Shown: positions 8,740 to 18,193 of the stretch, in pieces
How the letters are laid out: every line of letters starts with the position of its first letter
Numbering within the stretch: the first letter of the stretch is position 1
Assembly: GCF_024622505.1 (NCBI RefSeq)
Contig: NZ_JANKAS010000001.1
Span: forward strand, 372,001-436,000
Source: Irregularibacter muris
Lineage (GTDB): Bacteria > Bacillota > Clostridia > Eubacteriales > Garciellaceae
Direction: 5' to 3'
Length of the DNA: 64,000 bases
Translations under genes and position numbers: made by a program
The notes under the pieces: model-generated
Database searches by the model: none
What the model was told of the DNA's origin: nothing
What the model saw: the letters and a program-made list of their open reading frames with translations, nothing else

Positions 8740-11073
8740 ATGAATTTTGTTGGTCAAAGTGTAAAAAGAGTTGACGGTGTAAGAAAAGCTACTGGCTATA
8801 CGAAATATGCAGATGATATTAAAATGTCTAAAATGCTATATGCTAAGGCAAAAAGAAGTCCCCTTGCTCATGCTAGAATTGTAAGCATAGATACTAGCAA
8901 AGCAGAGGCATTGTCAGGAGTAAAAGCAATAATTACTGGGCAAGACGTTAAAACAAAAGTAGGCTTATACCTTGAAGATAAAACTTTCCTTGCTGTAGAC
9001 AAGGTAAGATACGTAGGGGAAGCTGTGGCAGCAGTAGCAGCTGAAACCGAAGCAATTGCGGAAGAAGCTTGTGATTTAATCGAAGTAGAGTATGAAGAAT
9101 TACCTGGTGTTTTTAGTATTAAAGATGCTATAGCTCCAGATGCCTCATTAGTGCATGAGGAGTTAGGCGACTATAAACATGGATCCATTTTCTTCCCTGA
9201 AGCTGGAACCAATATTGCTAACCATTATAAAATTAGAAAAGGAGATATTGATAAAGGCTTCGCTGAGGCAGATTTTGTTTTTGAAAATGAGTACTATGTG
9301 CCTCAAATTCAACACTCTCCTATTGAAACTCACTGTACTATTGCACAAGCAGAACCCGATGGTAAAATCAATGTTTGGGCAGGTTGTCAATCACCCTATG
9401 CAGTTAGAAAAGCTCTTGCTGCAGCGTTGCACTTACCTCTTCACAAAGTAAGAGTTGTATCCCCACAAGTAGGTGGAGGATTTGGTGGAAAAGCTGGTAC
9501 TACATTGGAAGGAATTGTTATTCCTTTGGCCCAAAGATGTCTAGGAAGACCAGTAAAAATGACCTATACAAGAGAAGAAGAATTTATTGCAAGTTTCGTA
9601 CGTCAAGGATTACTAGGGAAAATGAAAACGGGTGTAAACAAAGAAGGTAAAATTGTTGCCCAAGAAATTGTGTACTATTGGGATGGAGGAGCTTATACAG
9701 AGTATGGCGTAAATATTGCTCGTTCTGGTGGTTATTCATCAGTAGGGCCTTATGATGTTCCTAATGTAAAGGCAGATTCTATATGTGTATATACTAACCA
9801 TCCAGTAGGCGGACCTTATAGAGGATTTGGTATGTCAGAAATCCATTTCTGTATCGAACAAAACATGGATGCTATTGCTGCAGAGATGGGAATGGATCCT
9901 GCTGAGTTTAGAAAACTAAACTGTCTAAAAGATGGTGGCCATAACGTAACTGGACAAGAAGTTCACAATGTTGGTTTGGTAGACTGTATTGATGCGGTAA
10001 CAAAGGATATGAATTGGGACCAAAAGGTAAGCTTAGAGATTAAAGATGGTAAAATTAGAGGAAAAGGAATTTCCCTTGCCTTTAAAGCACCTTCTATGCC
10101 TAACAACGTACCTTCTTCCTCCATTATCCGATTTAATGAAGATGGTACTGCCCATTTATCAGTAACCGCAATGGATATAGGACAGGGTTCAGATACTGCC
10201 CTAGTGCAAATCGCTTCTGAAGTACTTCAATTGCCACCAGAAAGAATCTTAATGACTACTGGGGACACCGAGAATACACCTTATGAATGGCAAACCGTTG
10301 CTAGTCGTATCACATATTGTGCTGGTAATGCAGTATATAGAGCAGCTGAAGATGCGAAAAATCAATTTATTGAATTAGCAGCTGAAGGATTAGGAGTATC
10401 TCCTGAGGAACTCGAATTAAAAGATGGAGCAGTAGTATCAAAAACAGATTCAAGCAAGAAAATGCCTTTTGACCAATTATCTATGGGCTTGACTATGCCA
10501 GATGGATCTGGTATTCATGGACCAATTATTGGACGTGGAGCTTTCATTCCACCAGAAGTTAAGGATACTGATCCTGAAACTGGCCAAGGAGAAAAGCCAA
10601 CAGCATTCTGGACCTATGGAGCTCAAGTAAGTGAAGTAGAAATCGATGTTGAAACTGGACATATCACTGTACCTGCTACAGCTGCTGCTTTTAATGTGGG
10701 TAAAGTTATTAACCCTCAACTTTGTGAAGCTCAAATAGAGGGAGGAATTGTTCAAGGTATAGGATCTATACTTTGGGAAGAAATGGTATTGGATCATGGA
10801 GTGGTTAAAAATCCAAGCTATGTAGATTATAAAATTCCTACAGCTTTTGATATTCCAGAAATGAAAATTACAATGGTTGAAATAGAAGAACCAACTGGAC
10901 CTTTTGGTGCTAGAGGAGTAGCAGAGCCTGCTATGGTTGCCTGTGCTCCATCAGTTGCCAATGCGGTATTTGATGCTTTAGAAGTTAGAGTAGAAACCAT
11001 GCCATTGACCAAGGAAAGAATATTAAATGCGGTAAAACAAAGTAAAAAAGTACAAGAATTACTAAAAAAATAA
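8740..11073 (+). CDS. xdhA: Molybdenum hydroxylase large (molybdopterin-binding) subunit
   Basis: The 777-residue subunit binds molybdopterin-cytosine-dinucleotide-type cofactor and hydroxylates an N-heterocycle such as a purine. Motifs in order are the aldehyde-oxidase a/b-hammerhead domain (first ~130 residues), the GGGFGGKAG cofactor loop, PYRGFGMSE, the GQGSDTALVQIASE segment and GARGVAEPA near the C-terminus, whose Glu corresponds to the catalytic base of the family. The ATG abuts the previous stop. No cofactor-synthesis or selenium-insertion genes are adjacent. Because this genome uses selenium, a selenium-dependent version is possible but not shown. Confidence 0.9.
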   Translation: MNFVGQSVKRVDGVRKATGYTKYADDIKMSKMLYAKAKRSPLAHARIVSIDTSKAEALSGVKAIITGQDVKTKVGLYLEDKTFLAVDKVRYVGEAVAAVAAETEAIAEEACDLIEVEYEELPGVFSIKDAIAPDASLVHEELGDYKHGSIFFPEAGTNIANHYKIRKGDIDKGFAEADFVFENEYYVPQIQHSPIETHCTIAQAEPDGKINVWAGCQSPYAVRKALAAALHLPLHKVRVVSPQVGGGFGGKAGTTLEGIVIPLAQRCLGRPVKMTYTREEEFIASFVRQGLLGKMKTGVNKEGKIVAQEIVYYWDGGAYTEYGVNIARSGGYSSVGPYDVPNVKADSICVYTNHPVGGPYRGFGMSEIHFCIEQNMDAIAAEMGMDPAEFRKLNCLKDGGHNVTGQEVHNVGLVDCIDAVTKDMNWDQKVSLEIKDGKIRGKGISLAFKAPSMPNNVPSSSIIRFNEDGTAHLSVTAMDIGQGSDTALVQIASEVLQLPPERILMTTGDTENTPYEWQTVASRITYCAGNAVYRAAEDAKNQFIELAAEGLGVSPEELELKDGAVVSKTDSSKKMPFDQLSMGLTMPDGSGIHGPIIGRGAFIPPEVKDTDPETGQGEKPTAFWTYGAQVSEVEIDVETGHITVPATAAAFNVGKVINPQLCEAQIEGGIVQGIGSILWEEMVLDHGVVKNPSYVDYKIPTAFDIPEMKITMVEIEEPTGPFGARGVAEPAMVACAPSVANAVFDALEVRVETMPLTKERILNAVKQSKKVQELLKK

Positions 11074-11077
11074 TAAA

Positions 11078-11137
11078 TTATAATTATACAATAAAATAAA
11101 GTCCAATATTGGACTTTATTTTATTGTATAATTATAA
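11078..11137. terminator. Perfect 60-bp palindrome after the xdh operon
   Basis: The two 30-bp arms are exact reverse complements with no intervening loop (centre GTCCAATATTGGAC). The palindrome begins four bases after the stop codon. It has no classical isolated U-run, but the right arm is T-rich. It is likely a terminator or RNA-stabilising hairpin, although the length is exceptional. Confidence 0.75.
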
Positions 11138-11255
11138 GCATCTATAAGATAGGATTATACCTAGAGAAGCTTTAGAAAAGCAAGATTAGCCTTTAAAGAT
11201 GTAGGTATAGTAAAGAAGTAAAAATAAAAAGTAAGAAGATAAAGGATGAGTTACA

Positions 11256-12533
11256 TTGAAAGAATATGATGAAAAAGAAATAGAAAAACAAGTACAGAGA
11301 CATTTAAAGAGAAATTGGTTTTGCAGCTATATGGATGGTATCTTTATCATTGGAGGGATGGGATTTGTGGCTTTACCCACCATACTAACTTATTTTGCCA
11401 GTGAATTTACTGATTCACGGGTGATTATTGGTATGCTTACCTCGATTTCTCTTTTAGGTAAATATCTCCCCCAAATGTTTGGAGCAAAGATTTTGGAAGG
11501 CACCTCCCACAATAAGAAATATGTTAGTATTTTTGGTTTTTTACAAAGAGTACCTTGGTTTATCATGGCCTTTATTACTTATTCTTATGGAAAACAAAAT
11601 CCTACCTTTACTTTGGCTGCATTTTATTTATTGTATGGTTTCTATACAGTGACAAGTGGGATGTTTAGCCCAGGATGGTTAGATTTAATTGCCAAGGTAA
11701 TCCCCGTTAATTTAAGGGGGAGATTTTTTGGACTGCGAAAATTTATCGGAGGAGGAATGCAATTTATAGGATCCTTTGCCGTAGCATGGCTCTTTAGAAG
11801 GTTTTTATTTCCTATGAATTATACCTTAGCATTTTTAATAGCAGGGGTAATGTCATCCGTTTCTTATTTATTCTTGATTAGTATGAAAGAGGTAGGAAAA
11901 CCCCGAAATGCAAAAGATATCACCATGCTAGAATATTTAAAGAGATTGCCTGTCATATTAAAAGGGGATAAGAATTTCACTCGCTATATTGTTTCAGCAG
12001 CCTTCATCGTATTTTTTAATATGGCCAATGCCTTTTATATTATCTATGGGAAGGAACAACTAAATATAGGACCTGAAACCATAGGGGTTATTACAGGAAT
12101 TTTATTGGCAACCCAGTCAATATTTAGTGTTGTCTGGGGCTACATCAGTGACAAAAGTGGGCATAAGGCAATATTGGTAATCTCTACAGTATTATTTATT
12201 TCTTCAGCCTTTATGATTTTAATTGCAGATACTATTTATTTATTATATCTTGTATTTTTCCTCAATGGTGCGGCTATAAGTTCCAGAGATGTGTCTGAAA
12301 TGAATATGGTAATAGAATTTTGTAGTGAGGATGAAAGGCCTACATATCTTGGATTGACCAACACCTTGATTGCTCCTTTAATGTCTCTAACACCTTTGCT
12401 AGGAGGGATAATATTGGATTATTTTAGCTATAGATCTTTAATGGCTGTATCAATAGTATTAATGATGATTGGGTTATATATTTTAGTGTTCCATGTAAAG
12501 GATCCACGAAGGATAAAAGCAAAAAAGCTCTAA
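11256..12533 (+). CDS. Major facilitator superfamily transporter
   Basis: This 425-residue membrane protein has about 12 hydrophobic spans. A charged N-terminal helix is followed by GMLTSISLLGKYLPQ, the loop LRGRFFGLRKFIGGG between spans, and a second-half loop GYISDKSGHKAI that matches the MFS A-like motif. It starts at a TTG with AAAGGA nine bases upstream; no ATG is available before residue ~25. It follows the xdh operon but has its own upstream region, so a purine-uptake role is only a guess from position. Confidence 0.85.
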   Translation: MKEYDEKEIEKQVQRHLKRNWFCSYMDGIFIIGGMGFVALPTILTYFASEFTDSRVIIGMLTSISLLGKYLPQMFGAKILEGTSHNKKYVSIFGFLQRVPWFIMAFITYSYGKQNPTFTLAAFYLLYGFYTVTSGMFSPGWLDLIAKVIPVNLRGRFFGLRKFIGGGMQFIGSFAVAWLFRRFLFPMNYTLAFLIAGVMSSVSYLFLISMKEVGKPRNAKDITMLEYLKRLPVILKGDKNFTRYIVSAAFIVFFNMANAFYIIYGKEQLNIGPETIGVITGILLATQSIFSVVWGYISDKSGHKAILVISTVLFISSAFMILIADTIYLLYLVFFLNGAAISSRDVSEMNMVIEFCSEDERPTYLGLTNTLIAPLMSLTPLLGGIILDYFSYRSLMAVSIVLMMIGLYILVFHVKDPRRIKAKKL

Positions 12534-12548
12534 GATTTAGAGCTTTTT
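12522..12548 (+). terminator. Terminator of the MFS gene
   Basis: AAAAAGCTCTAA and TTAGAGCTTTTT form a 12-bp stem with a 3-base loop. The left arm includes the stop codon. Confidence 0.8.
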
Positions 12549-12580
12549 AAAAGGGTAGCTTTTCAAAGAATAAATAATGA

Positions 12581-13030
12581 TTAGTAGCCCATGGATTTTA
12601 ACTGAATTGAATGCTTGGAACAAATTTGTAGCAATTGCCTTTGTTCTAGGGCAATATGATTGATCAATACGATCCAACTAGAATCACTCCCAGTCAAGGA
12701 TTCTAGCTCTTGTAAGGTATGAATAAATCTTACATCTGCTTGGGAAACCTCTTTTAATAGTAGGGTTAATTGATAAAAATAAGCATCCTGATGGATAGGG
12801 GGAATGCTGTAATTCTCTCTGGGGGAAAGAAGAGAATTCAACTCTTTATAGAGATTTTTAAAGGCAGTAAAATGTTGATGTAAGGAGGTTTTTATATCTT
12901 TTTTGATAATTATATTATGACACCTTGCCATTTTTTGTAAAAATAAAGGATGCTCCCTAGAAAGAGATACCCAAAATCTCAATTCATAAAGAACTTGATA
13001 ATAATAAAATGGGATACTGTAATATTGCAT
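12581..13030 (-). CDS. DUF2935-like protein
   Basis: This 149-residue soluble helical protein has an N-terminus (YELRFWVSLSREHPLFLQKMA) that resembles the helical repeat of DUF2935, a Clostridium/Bacillus family of unknown function. Conserved His and Glu residues at helix ends (REHPLFL, INHIALEQRQLL) suggest a metal-binding helical bundle, but this is inference. Only one copy of the repeat is present. A fair TTCTCCT-complement ribosome site precedes the ATG. It converges on the MFS gene. Confidence 0.55.
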   Translation of the reverse strand: MQYYSIPFYYYQVLYELRFWVSLSREHPLFLQKMARCHNIIIKKDIKTSLHQHFTAFKNLYKELNSLLSPRENYSIPPIHQDAYFYQLTLLLKEVSQADVRFIHTLQELESLTGSDSSWIVLINHIALEQRQLLQICSKHSIQLKSMGY

Positions 13031-13134
13031 AAAATTTTCTCCTTTCTTATTCCTTCATTATATAAATATGTTTAGAAAGGAAAATATACCCATAGATTTT
13101 AAAAAAATAAAAGGAAGTCCATATTTGACGTTGG

Positions 13135-13163
13135 TTGTAGGAAATACAAGTTTAGTATATAAT
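13135..13163 (+). promoter_or_regulatory. Promoter of ychF
   Basis: TTGTAG, a 17-base spacer and TATAAT give a good sigma-A promoter about 57 bases before the ychF start. Confidence 0.65.
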
Positions 13164-13219
13164 AAAGCTTGTGCTTTAATAGTCATAGATTTTTGTAAGA
13201 AAGAAGCGAGGGTGAACAA

Positions 13220-14311
13220 ATGAAAATAGGAATTGTAGGATTACCCAATGTGGGTAAAAGTACATTATTTAATGCCATTACAAAAGCAGGAGCAGAATCT
13301 GCTAATTATCCATTTTGCACGATAGACCCAAATGTAGGGGTTGTCACAGTACCCGATGATAGATTGGAAGAGTTAAGAGTGATGAATAACTCTCAGAAAG
13401 TTATTGCTACTGCCATAGAGTTTGTGGATATTGCGGGATTAGTTAGAGGAGCAAGCAAAGGGGAAGGTCTAGGGAATAAATTTTTGTCTCATATAAGGGA
13501 AGTAGATGCTATAGCTCACGTAGTGAGATGTTTTGAAGATGGAAATATTGTTCATGTTGAGGGTAGTGTAGGTCCTATAAGGGATATGGAGACCATAAAT
13601 CTTGAATTGATTTTTGCAGACTTGGAGTTGCTAGAAAGAAGAATAGAGAGAAGCAAAAAGGTTGCAAAGTCTGGAGACAAAATGGTGCAAAGGGAATTAG
13701 AAATTATTGAAAAGGTTAAAGGGATTTTAGAATCCAATAGATTAATTCATGAAAAAGATTTTACTGAGGAAGAATGGGAGTTTGTAAAGTTATTGCAGTT
13801 ATTAACTGCTAAACCTACATTATATATTGCCAATGTATCAGAAGAAGATTTAGTAGGCGAAGAAAATCAAATGGTCAAAGAACTTAAGGAACACGTAAAG
13901 GATGATGATGCTGAAGTTATTCTTGTGTGTGCAAAGATAGAAGAGGAAATTGCTCAATTGGAAGATGATGAAAAACAAATGTTTTTAGAAGAATTGGGCT
14001 TACAACAATCTGGATTGGATCGAGTCATTCAGGCAGGATACAAATTGCTAGGCTTAATCACTTATCTTACAACAGGGCCACAGGAAACCAGAGCTTGGAC
14101 CATTACAGAAGGAACAAAAGCTCCTCAAGCTGCAGGGAAGATTCATACTGATTTTGAAAAGGGATTTATCAGAGCAGAAATTACATCCTTTGAAGACCTA
14201 AAAAAGGCGGGATCACCAAGTGCAGCAAAAGAGAAGGGACTGACCCGACTTGAAGGTAAAGATTATGTAATGAAAGATGGGGATGTAGTTCTATTTCGAT
14301 TTAACGTATAA
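13220..14311 (+). CDS. ychF: Redox-regulated ribosome-associated ATPase YchF
   Basis: This is an Obg-family P-loop protein of 363 residues, the standard length. The G1 loop GLPNVGKS lies at residues 7-14. The G2/G3 region includes FVDIAGLVRGASKGEGLGNKFL, a coiled-coil insertion spans about 130-200, and the C-terminal TGS domain contains TWTITEGTKAPQAAGKIHTDFEKGFIRAE. YchF prefers ATP over GTP and associates with ribosomes. It is a monocistronic unit, with its own promoter and a strong terminator directly downstream. Confidence 0.97.
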   Translation: MKIGIVGLPNVGKSTLFNAITKAGAESANYPFCTIDPNVGVVTVPDDRLEELRVMNNSQKVIATAIEFVDIAGLVRGASKGEGLGNKFLSHIREVDAIAHVVRCFEDGNIVHVEGSVGPIRDMETINLELIFADLELLERRIERSKKVAKSGDKMVQRELEIIEKVKGILESNRLIHEKDFTEEEWEFVKLLQLLTAKPTLYIANVSEEDLVGEENQMVKELKEHVKDDDAEVILVCAKIEEEIAQLEDDEKQMFLEELGLQQSGLDRVIQAGYKLLGLITYLTTGPQETRAWTITEGTKAPQAAGKIHTDFEKGFIRAEITSFEDLKKAGSPSAAKEKGLTRLEGKDYVMKDGDVVLFRFNV

Positions 14312-14341
14312 ATACAGCCCATTATACCTAGAATTTTATAG

Positions 14342-14364
14342 GGAGCAGCTTTGCTGCTCCTTTT
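14342..14364 (+). terminator. Terminator of ychF
   Basis: GGAGCAGC and GCTGCTCC form an 8-bp stem around TTT, followed by TTTT. Confidence 0.85.
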
Positions 14365-14461
14365 CGTTATGACATAGGAGGCTCCAAAGAGGCCAAATTT
14401 TTTGAAACGATAAGTGCGGCTTTGGCCGCTTTCTTATAACAATAAGAAGGAAGGGGAAAAG

Positions 14462-16216
14462 ATGAAAGTATTGTTAATTAGTCTAAATGCTAAATATATT
14501 CACACCAACCTGGCAATCAGATATTTAGAATCCTATTGTAGGAATAGAGAAGATATAGATATAGAAATAAGTGAGTTTACTATTAATGATAACCTACAAA
14601 GTATCTTAGGAGAAATCTACAAAAAAAGAGCCAATATTTTGGCATTTTCCTGCTATATTTGGAATATAGAAGAAAGCATGAAAATTGTCAGAATGATAAA
14701 AAAGATTCAACCTGGTATCAAAATAGTACTAGGAGGACCAGAGGTTACCTTTTATGGTACTCGTTGGATGAATAGAGCAAAGGAAATTGATTATATCGTC
14801 AAGGGAGAAGGGGAAATTAGTTTTTATGAATTGTTAGAAGAAATAAAGTTTGGCGGGGAAAATCTGCATGAAATTGAGGGGATTATTTATCGTCAGCAAG
14901 ATAAAATTATAGAAAACAAGGATAGAGCTCCTTTAAAGGAATTAGATAGTGTTCCCTTTCCCTATCCCGAAGATTTATCTGATTATGAAAATAAAATTAT
15001 ATACTATGAAAGTAGTAGAGGATGTCCTTTTCATTGCCAATACTGTTTATCTTCTACCACTGGGGGAGTCAGTTTTTTTTCTTTGAGCAGGGTAAAAGAG
15101 GAATTGAAGACCTTTATAAATGCAAAGGTAAAACAGGTAAAATTTGTAGATCGAACCTTTAATTGTGATAAAAAGCGCACCAAAGAATTACTTAGGTATC
15201 TGATTGCCCAGGGAGGGGACACGAATTTTCATTTTGAGGTAGCGGCGGATTTAATAGACCAGGAAATGCTAGACATATTTAAAGAAGCACCAGTGGGTTT
15301 ATTTCAACTGGAAATAGGGATACAATCCACTTATGCTCCTACATTGGAAGCCATTCGACGCAAGAATGACCTTTCAAAGATTGAATATGTGGTAAACCGT
15401 ATTCATTCCTATAAAAATATTCATCAACACTTGGATTTAATAGCTGGATTGCCCTATGAAAGTTATGAATGTTTTAAAAAATCCTTTAATGATGTCTATG
15501 CGTTAAAACCTGATATGCTACAGTTGGGGTTCTTAAAAATATTAAAGGGCTCGGGAATTGAGGTAGATAATGAGAAATATGGATACCAATATACTCCCTA
15601 TCCCCCCTATGAAGTGTTATTGAATGATCATATATCCTATGAAGAAATCCTAAAATTAAAGGCAATAGAGGATCTAGTAGAGAAATATAGTAATGCTCAT
15701 ATTTTTGATTATACAATAGATTATTTAATACAGCATCATTATCAATCCCCTTTTGATTTTTTTGAAGACTTTGCAATATACTGGGAGGAAAAAGATTTAT
15801 ATCGGCAATTCCATAGTCAGAAGTATCTATACAAAATTCTTTTAGATTATTGCAAAAGTATCTTTGGAGATTTTTCCATTATTCATGAATTGCTGAAGTT
15901 TGATTATCTATTAACTCATAAGGGGCCTTTACCAGAGTTTTTTATAGAAAATATTATTGAGAATAAAAAAGAAAAAAGTTTTGAGTTCTTAAAACATGGG
16001 AAGAATATAGAAAAGTATTTACCAGAGTATATCAATAATACCCCTAAAGAAATCTATAAAAATGTTCACTTTGAATTGTTTGATAGAGAGATTCTACAAT
16101 TGCTTAAGATAAAAAAAGGCCTATTACCAACTGAAGAATTGATTTTAATGTTCCATTTTCCCAAAGAACCTAGAGAGATCAATCAAAAGTCTTTATATGA
16201 TTGGGTTAATTTATAG
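14462..16216 (+). CDS. B12-binding domain radical SAM protein (DUF4080)
   Basis: This is a 584-residue enzyme with an N-terminal cobalamin-binding Rossmann domain (first ~130 residues), a radical SAM core and a C-terminal DUF4080 region. The iron-sulfur motif CxxxCxxC appears as GCPFHCQYC at about residue 185, and GGPEVTFYG marks the B12 domain. The substrate of this family is not known to me. The ATG at 14462 is chosen because AAGGAAGGGG lies just upstream; an in-frame start at 14414 would overlap a hairpin and lacks a ribosome site. Confidence 0.85.
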   Translation: MKVLLISLNAKYIHTNLAIRYLESYCRNREDIDIEISEFTINDNLQSILGEIYKKRANILAFSCYIWNIEESMKIVRMIKKIQPGIKIVLGGPEVTFYGTRWMNRAKEIDYIVKGEGEISFYELLEEIKFGGENLHEIEGIIYRQQDKIIENKDRAPLKELDSVPFPYPEDLSDYENKIIYYESSRGCPFHCQYCLSSTTGGVSFFSLSRVKEELKTFINAKVKQVKFVDRTFNCDKKRTKELLRYLIAQGGDTNFHFEVAADLIDQEMLDIFKEAPVGLFQLEIGIQSTYAPTLEAIRRKNDLSKIEYVVNRIHSYKNIHQHLDLIAGLPYESYECFKKSFNDVYALKPDMLQLGFLKILKGSGIEVDNEKYGYQYTPYPPYEVLLNDHISYEEILKLKAIEDLVEKYSNAHIFDYTIDYLIQHHYQSPFDFFEDFAIYWEEKDLYRQFHSQKYLYKILLDYCKSIFGDFSIIHELLKFDYLLTHKGPLPEFFIENIIENKKEKSFEFLKHGKNIEKYLPEYINNTPKEIYKNVHFELFDREILQLLKIKKGLLPTEELILMFHFPKEPREINQKSLYDWVNL

Positions 16217-16510
16217 AATGTAAGAGGGAAAAGTCTTATAAAGTCTTATTCTGAAATAGGAAAGTTGCTTATGCCTCCCACAGACCAAACTTTTCTATTT
16301 CAGTAGGGAGACCTTATTGCTTTCTGATGACTTCAAATAGATCCTACAATAAGGAATATTTACAAGATTGTGAATATACAGAAAATTTTTAACATTAGAT
16401 TATTTAGGTTTTCTATGTTCTTTTTTGGATATTATGGTATTATAATAATGGTTGTAAAAATAGATTTGCAAAAGTAACCGTTTGCAAAAAGAAAAAGAGG
16501 AGGAAAAACA
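16217..16510. repeat. Repeat-rich intergenic region before the DAACS gene
   Basis: The 294 bases hold a perfect tandem 10-bp repeat (AAAGTCTTAT at 16230 and 16240), a 16-bp inverted repeat with one G-T mismatch (16251-16266 with 16288-16303), an 8-bp inverted repeat CCTTATTG/CAATAAGG (16312 and 16347), and a direct repeat TTTGCAAAA at 16465 and 16481 with a 16-base period. AT-rich promoter-like sequence follows near 16435. No coding region is seen. Confidence 0.5.
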
Positions 16511-17703
16511 ATGAAAAAATTAGGTTTACTTCCAAGACTGATTTTAGGTCTTGTACTGGGTATTCTAATTGGTTATGTCTCCATGGTAGCAGGGGCAGAA
16601 TGGCCAGTAAGATTACTTGCAACATTTAACGGCATCTTTGGTAACTTCTTAAATTATATCATTCCATTTATTATTATTGGATTTGTGGCTCCAGGTATCG
16701 CAGATCTAGGAAAGGGAGCTGGAAAACTTCTAGGTATTACAACAGGACTAGCTTATGTATCCACTATTATTGCTGGTACAATTTCATTCTTCGTAGGTTC
16801 TGCATTATTGCCTGGAATTGTTTCAGGAGGAGGAACAGCTTCAAACCCAGAACATGCATTATTAGCAGCATTTTTTGAAATAGAAATTCCGCCAATGATG
16901 GGAGTTATGACAGCCCTTATCACTGCTTTCGTTTTAGGTCTAGGAATGGCTTCGATTAATAATAAATCCATGCTTGGAGTAATGAAAGATTTCCAACAAA
17001 TTGTAGAAAAAGTTATTGGAACGGTTATTATTCCACTATTACCAATTCATATTGGGGGTATATTTGCAAATATGACCTATGCTGGTGAAGTAGCTAGTAC
17101 AATGGTAGTATTTGGACAGGTTTTTGCTATCGTTATTGCACTACACATCATATATATATTGATTCAATTCTTTACAGCTGGAAGTATTTCAGGAAAAAAT
17201 CCATTAAAATCCTTAAAAAATATGATCCCAGCCTATTTAACAGCTATTGGAACTCAATCTTCTGCAGCGACAATACCTGTTACTTTGGAAAGTACTAAGA
17301 AAAATGGGGTAACTGATGGAGTAGCGGATTTTGCTGTGCCATTATGTGCGACCATTCACTTATCTGGAAGCACAATTACTTTAACTATGTGCGCAATGGC
17401 AGTTATGCTGATTTCAGGAATCACACCAACTTTAGGTTCTATGTTTCCTTTCATCCTAATGCTAGGAGTTACCATGGTTGCTGCTCCTGGAGTGCCAGGG
17501 GAGCAGTTATGGCTGCCTTAGGGTTATTAACAACGATGTTAGGCTTTACAGAAGCACAATGCGCATTGATGATTGGACTTTATCTAACACAAGATAGCTT
17601 TGGAACAGCATGTAATATCACTGGTGATGGGGCCATTGCTATGATTGTAGATAAATTAGCTAAAAACAATAAAAATGTAAACACTGGCAATACTGTTGCA
17701 TAA
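16511..17703 (+). pseudogene. Dicarboxylate/amino acid:cation symporter, frameshifted
   Basis: The first frame encodes about 330 residues of a DAACS (SDF) symporter: multiple hydrophobic spans, the helical-hairpin motif TQSSAATIPVTLES and the substrate-site span FAVPLCATIHLSGSTITL. At the G-run 17498-17501 the reading shifts. The expected APGVPGGAVMAALG continues perfectly in the +1-shifted frame to the stop at 17703, for about 397 residues in total. Adding one G restores the gene. The premature stop is TAG, so selenocysteine is not an explanation. A sequencing error in a homopolymer, a recent mutation or slippage-based phase variation are all possible. Confidence 0.85.
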
Positions 17704-17717
17704 TTTTTCAAAAAACC

Positions 17718-17746
17718 AAAAAAGAGATGGGATCCATCTCTTTTTT
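17718..17746 (+). terminator. Terminator of the DAACS gene
   Basis: AAAAAAGAGATGG pairs with CCATCTCTTTTTT around a 3-base loop, with a T-run in the rightward direction. Confidence 0.85.
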
Positions 17747-17753
17747 AAATTCA

Positions 17754-17802
17754 AAAAATATTTAGCCCCTATCTTATTCTAAGATAGGGGCTAAATATTT
17801 TT
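17754..17802. terminator. Long bidirectional terminator between DAACS and speD
   Basis: Perfect 23-bp arms (17754-17776 and 17780-17802) flank a 3-base loop. On the minus strand the hairpin starts inside the speD stop codon and is followed by a T-run. Confidence 0.85.
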
Positions 17803-18193
17803 AAGCCGTTCTAAAAGTATCCTTGAACTGATCGACTAGTTTCATTTCTCCTGTACCGCGCTCTATATTCATTTCATAAATTTTATTGGAACCTAATTTT
17901 TCTGCAATTAAATAAGCTGCTGTTTTTGGATTAATTCGTTCACCACAGGTAAAGACATCAATACTTGCATAGCCCTGTTCTGGAAAGGTATGAATGGTTA
18001 AGTGAGATTCTGAAATAATAACTACCCCTGATACTCCTTGGGGAGCAAACTTGTGGAAGGCCACCTCTCTAACCTCTGCTCCAGCCTCTAGAGCGGCATT
18101 CACCATAGCTTTTTCAATAAGTAATCTGTCATCCAAAAAGTTAGCATCGCAATCCCATAATTCTAAAATACAATGTCTTGAATAAGTGTCCAT
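17801..18193 (-). CDS. speD: S-adenosylmethionine decarboxylase proenzyme
   Basis: This 130-residue class 1B prokaryotic enzyme makes decarboxylated SAM for spermidine synthesis. It is a pyruvoyl enzyme: autocleavage occurs at E62-S63 in [11 protein letters not shown]68 lies in the same motif, and C83 (VFTCG) is the catalytic cysteine. Length and motif positions match the family. No spermidine synthase gene is adjacent. The ATG is preceded by a G-run (GGGGGAAAG) that is complementary to CTTTCCCCC-like sequence upstream in the leader, so its translation may be controlled by RNA structure. Confidence 0.96.
   Translation of the reverse strand: MDTYSRHCILELWDCDANFLDDRLLIEKAMVNAALEAGAEVREVAFHKFAPQGVSGVVIISESHLTIHTFPEQGYASIDVFTCGERINPKTAAYLIAEKLGSNKIYEMNIERGTGEMKLVDQFKDTFRTA

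Noticed and set aside
17519..17521. Selenocysteine readthrough in the DAACS gene
   Set aside because: The stop is TAG, not TGA, and sequence homology resumes in a different frame.
17344..17703. Separate 119-codon gene after the DAACS gene
   Set aside because: Its first half is out of frame with the symporter and meaningless; the second half is the symporter C-terminus displaced by a one-base frameshift.
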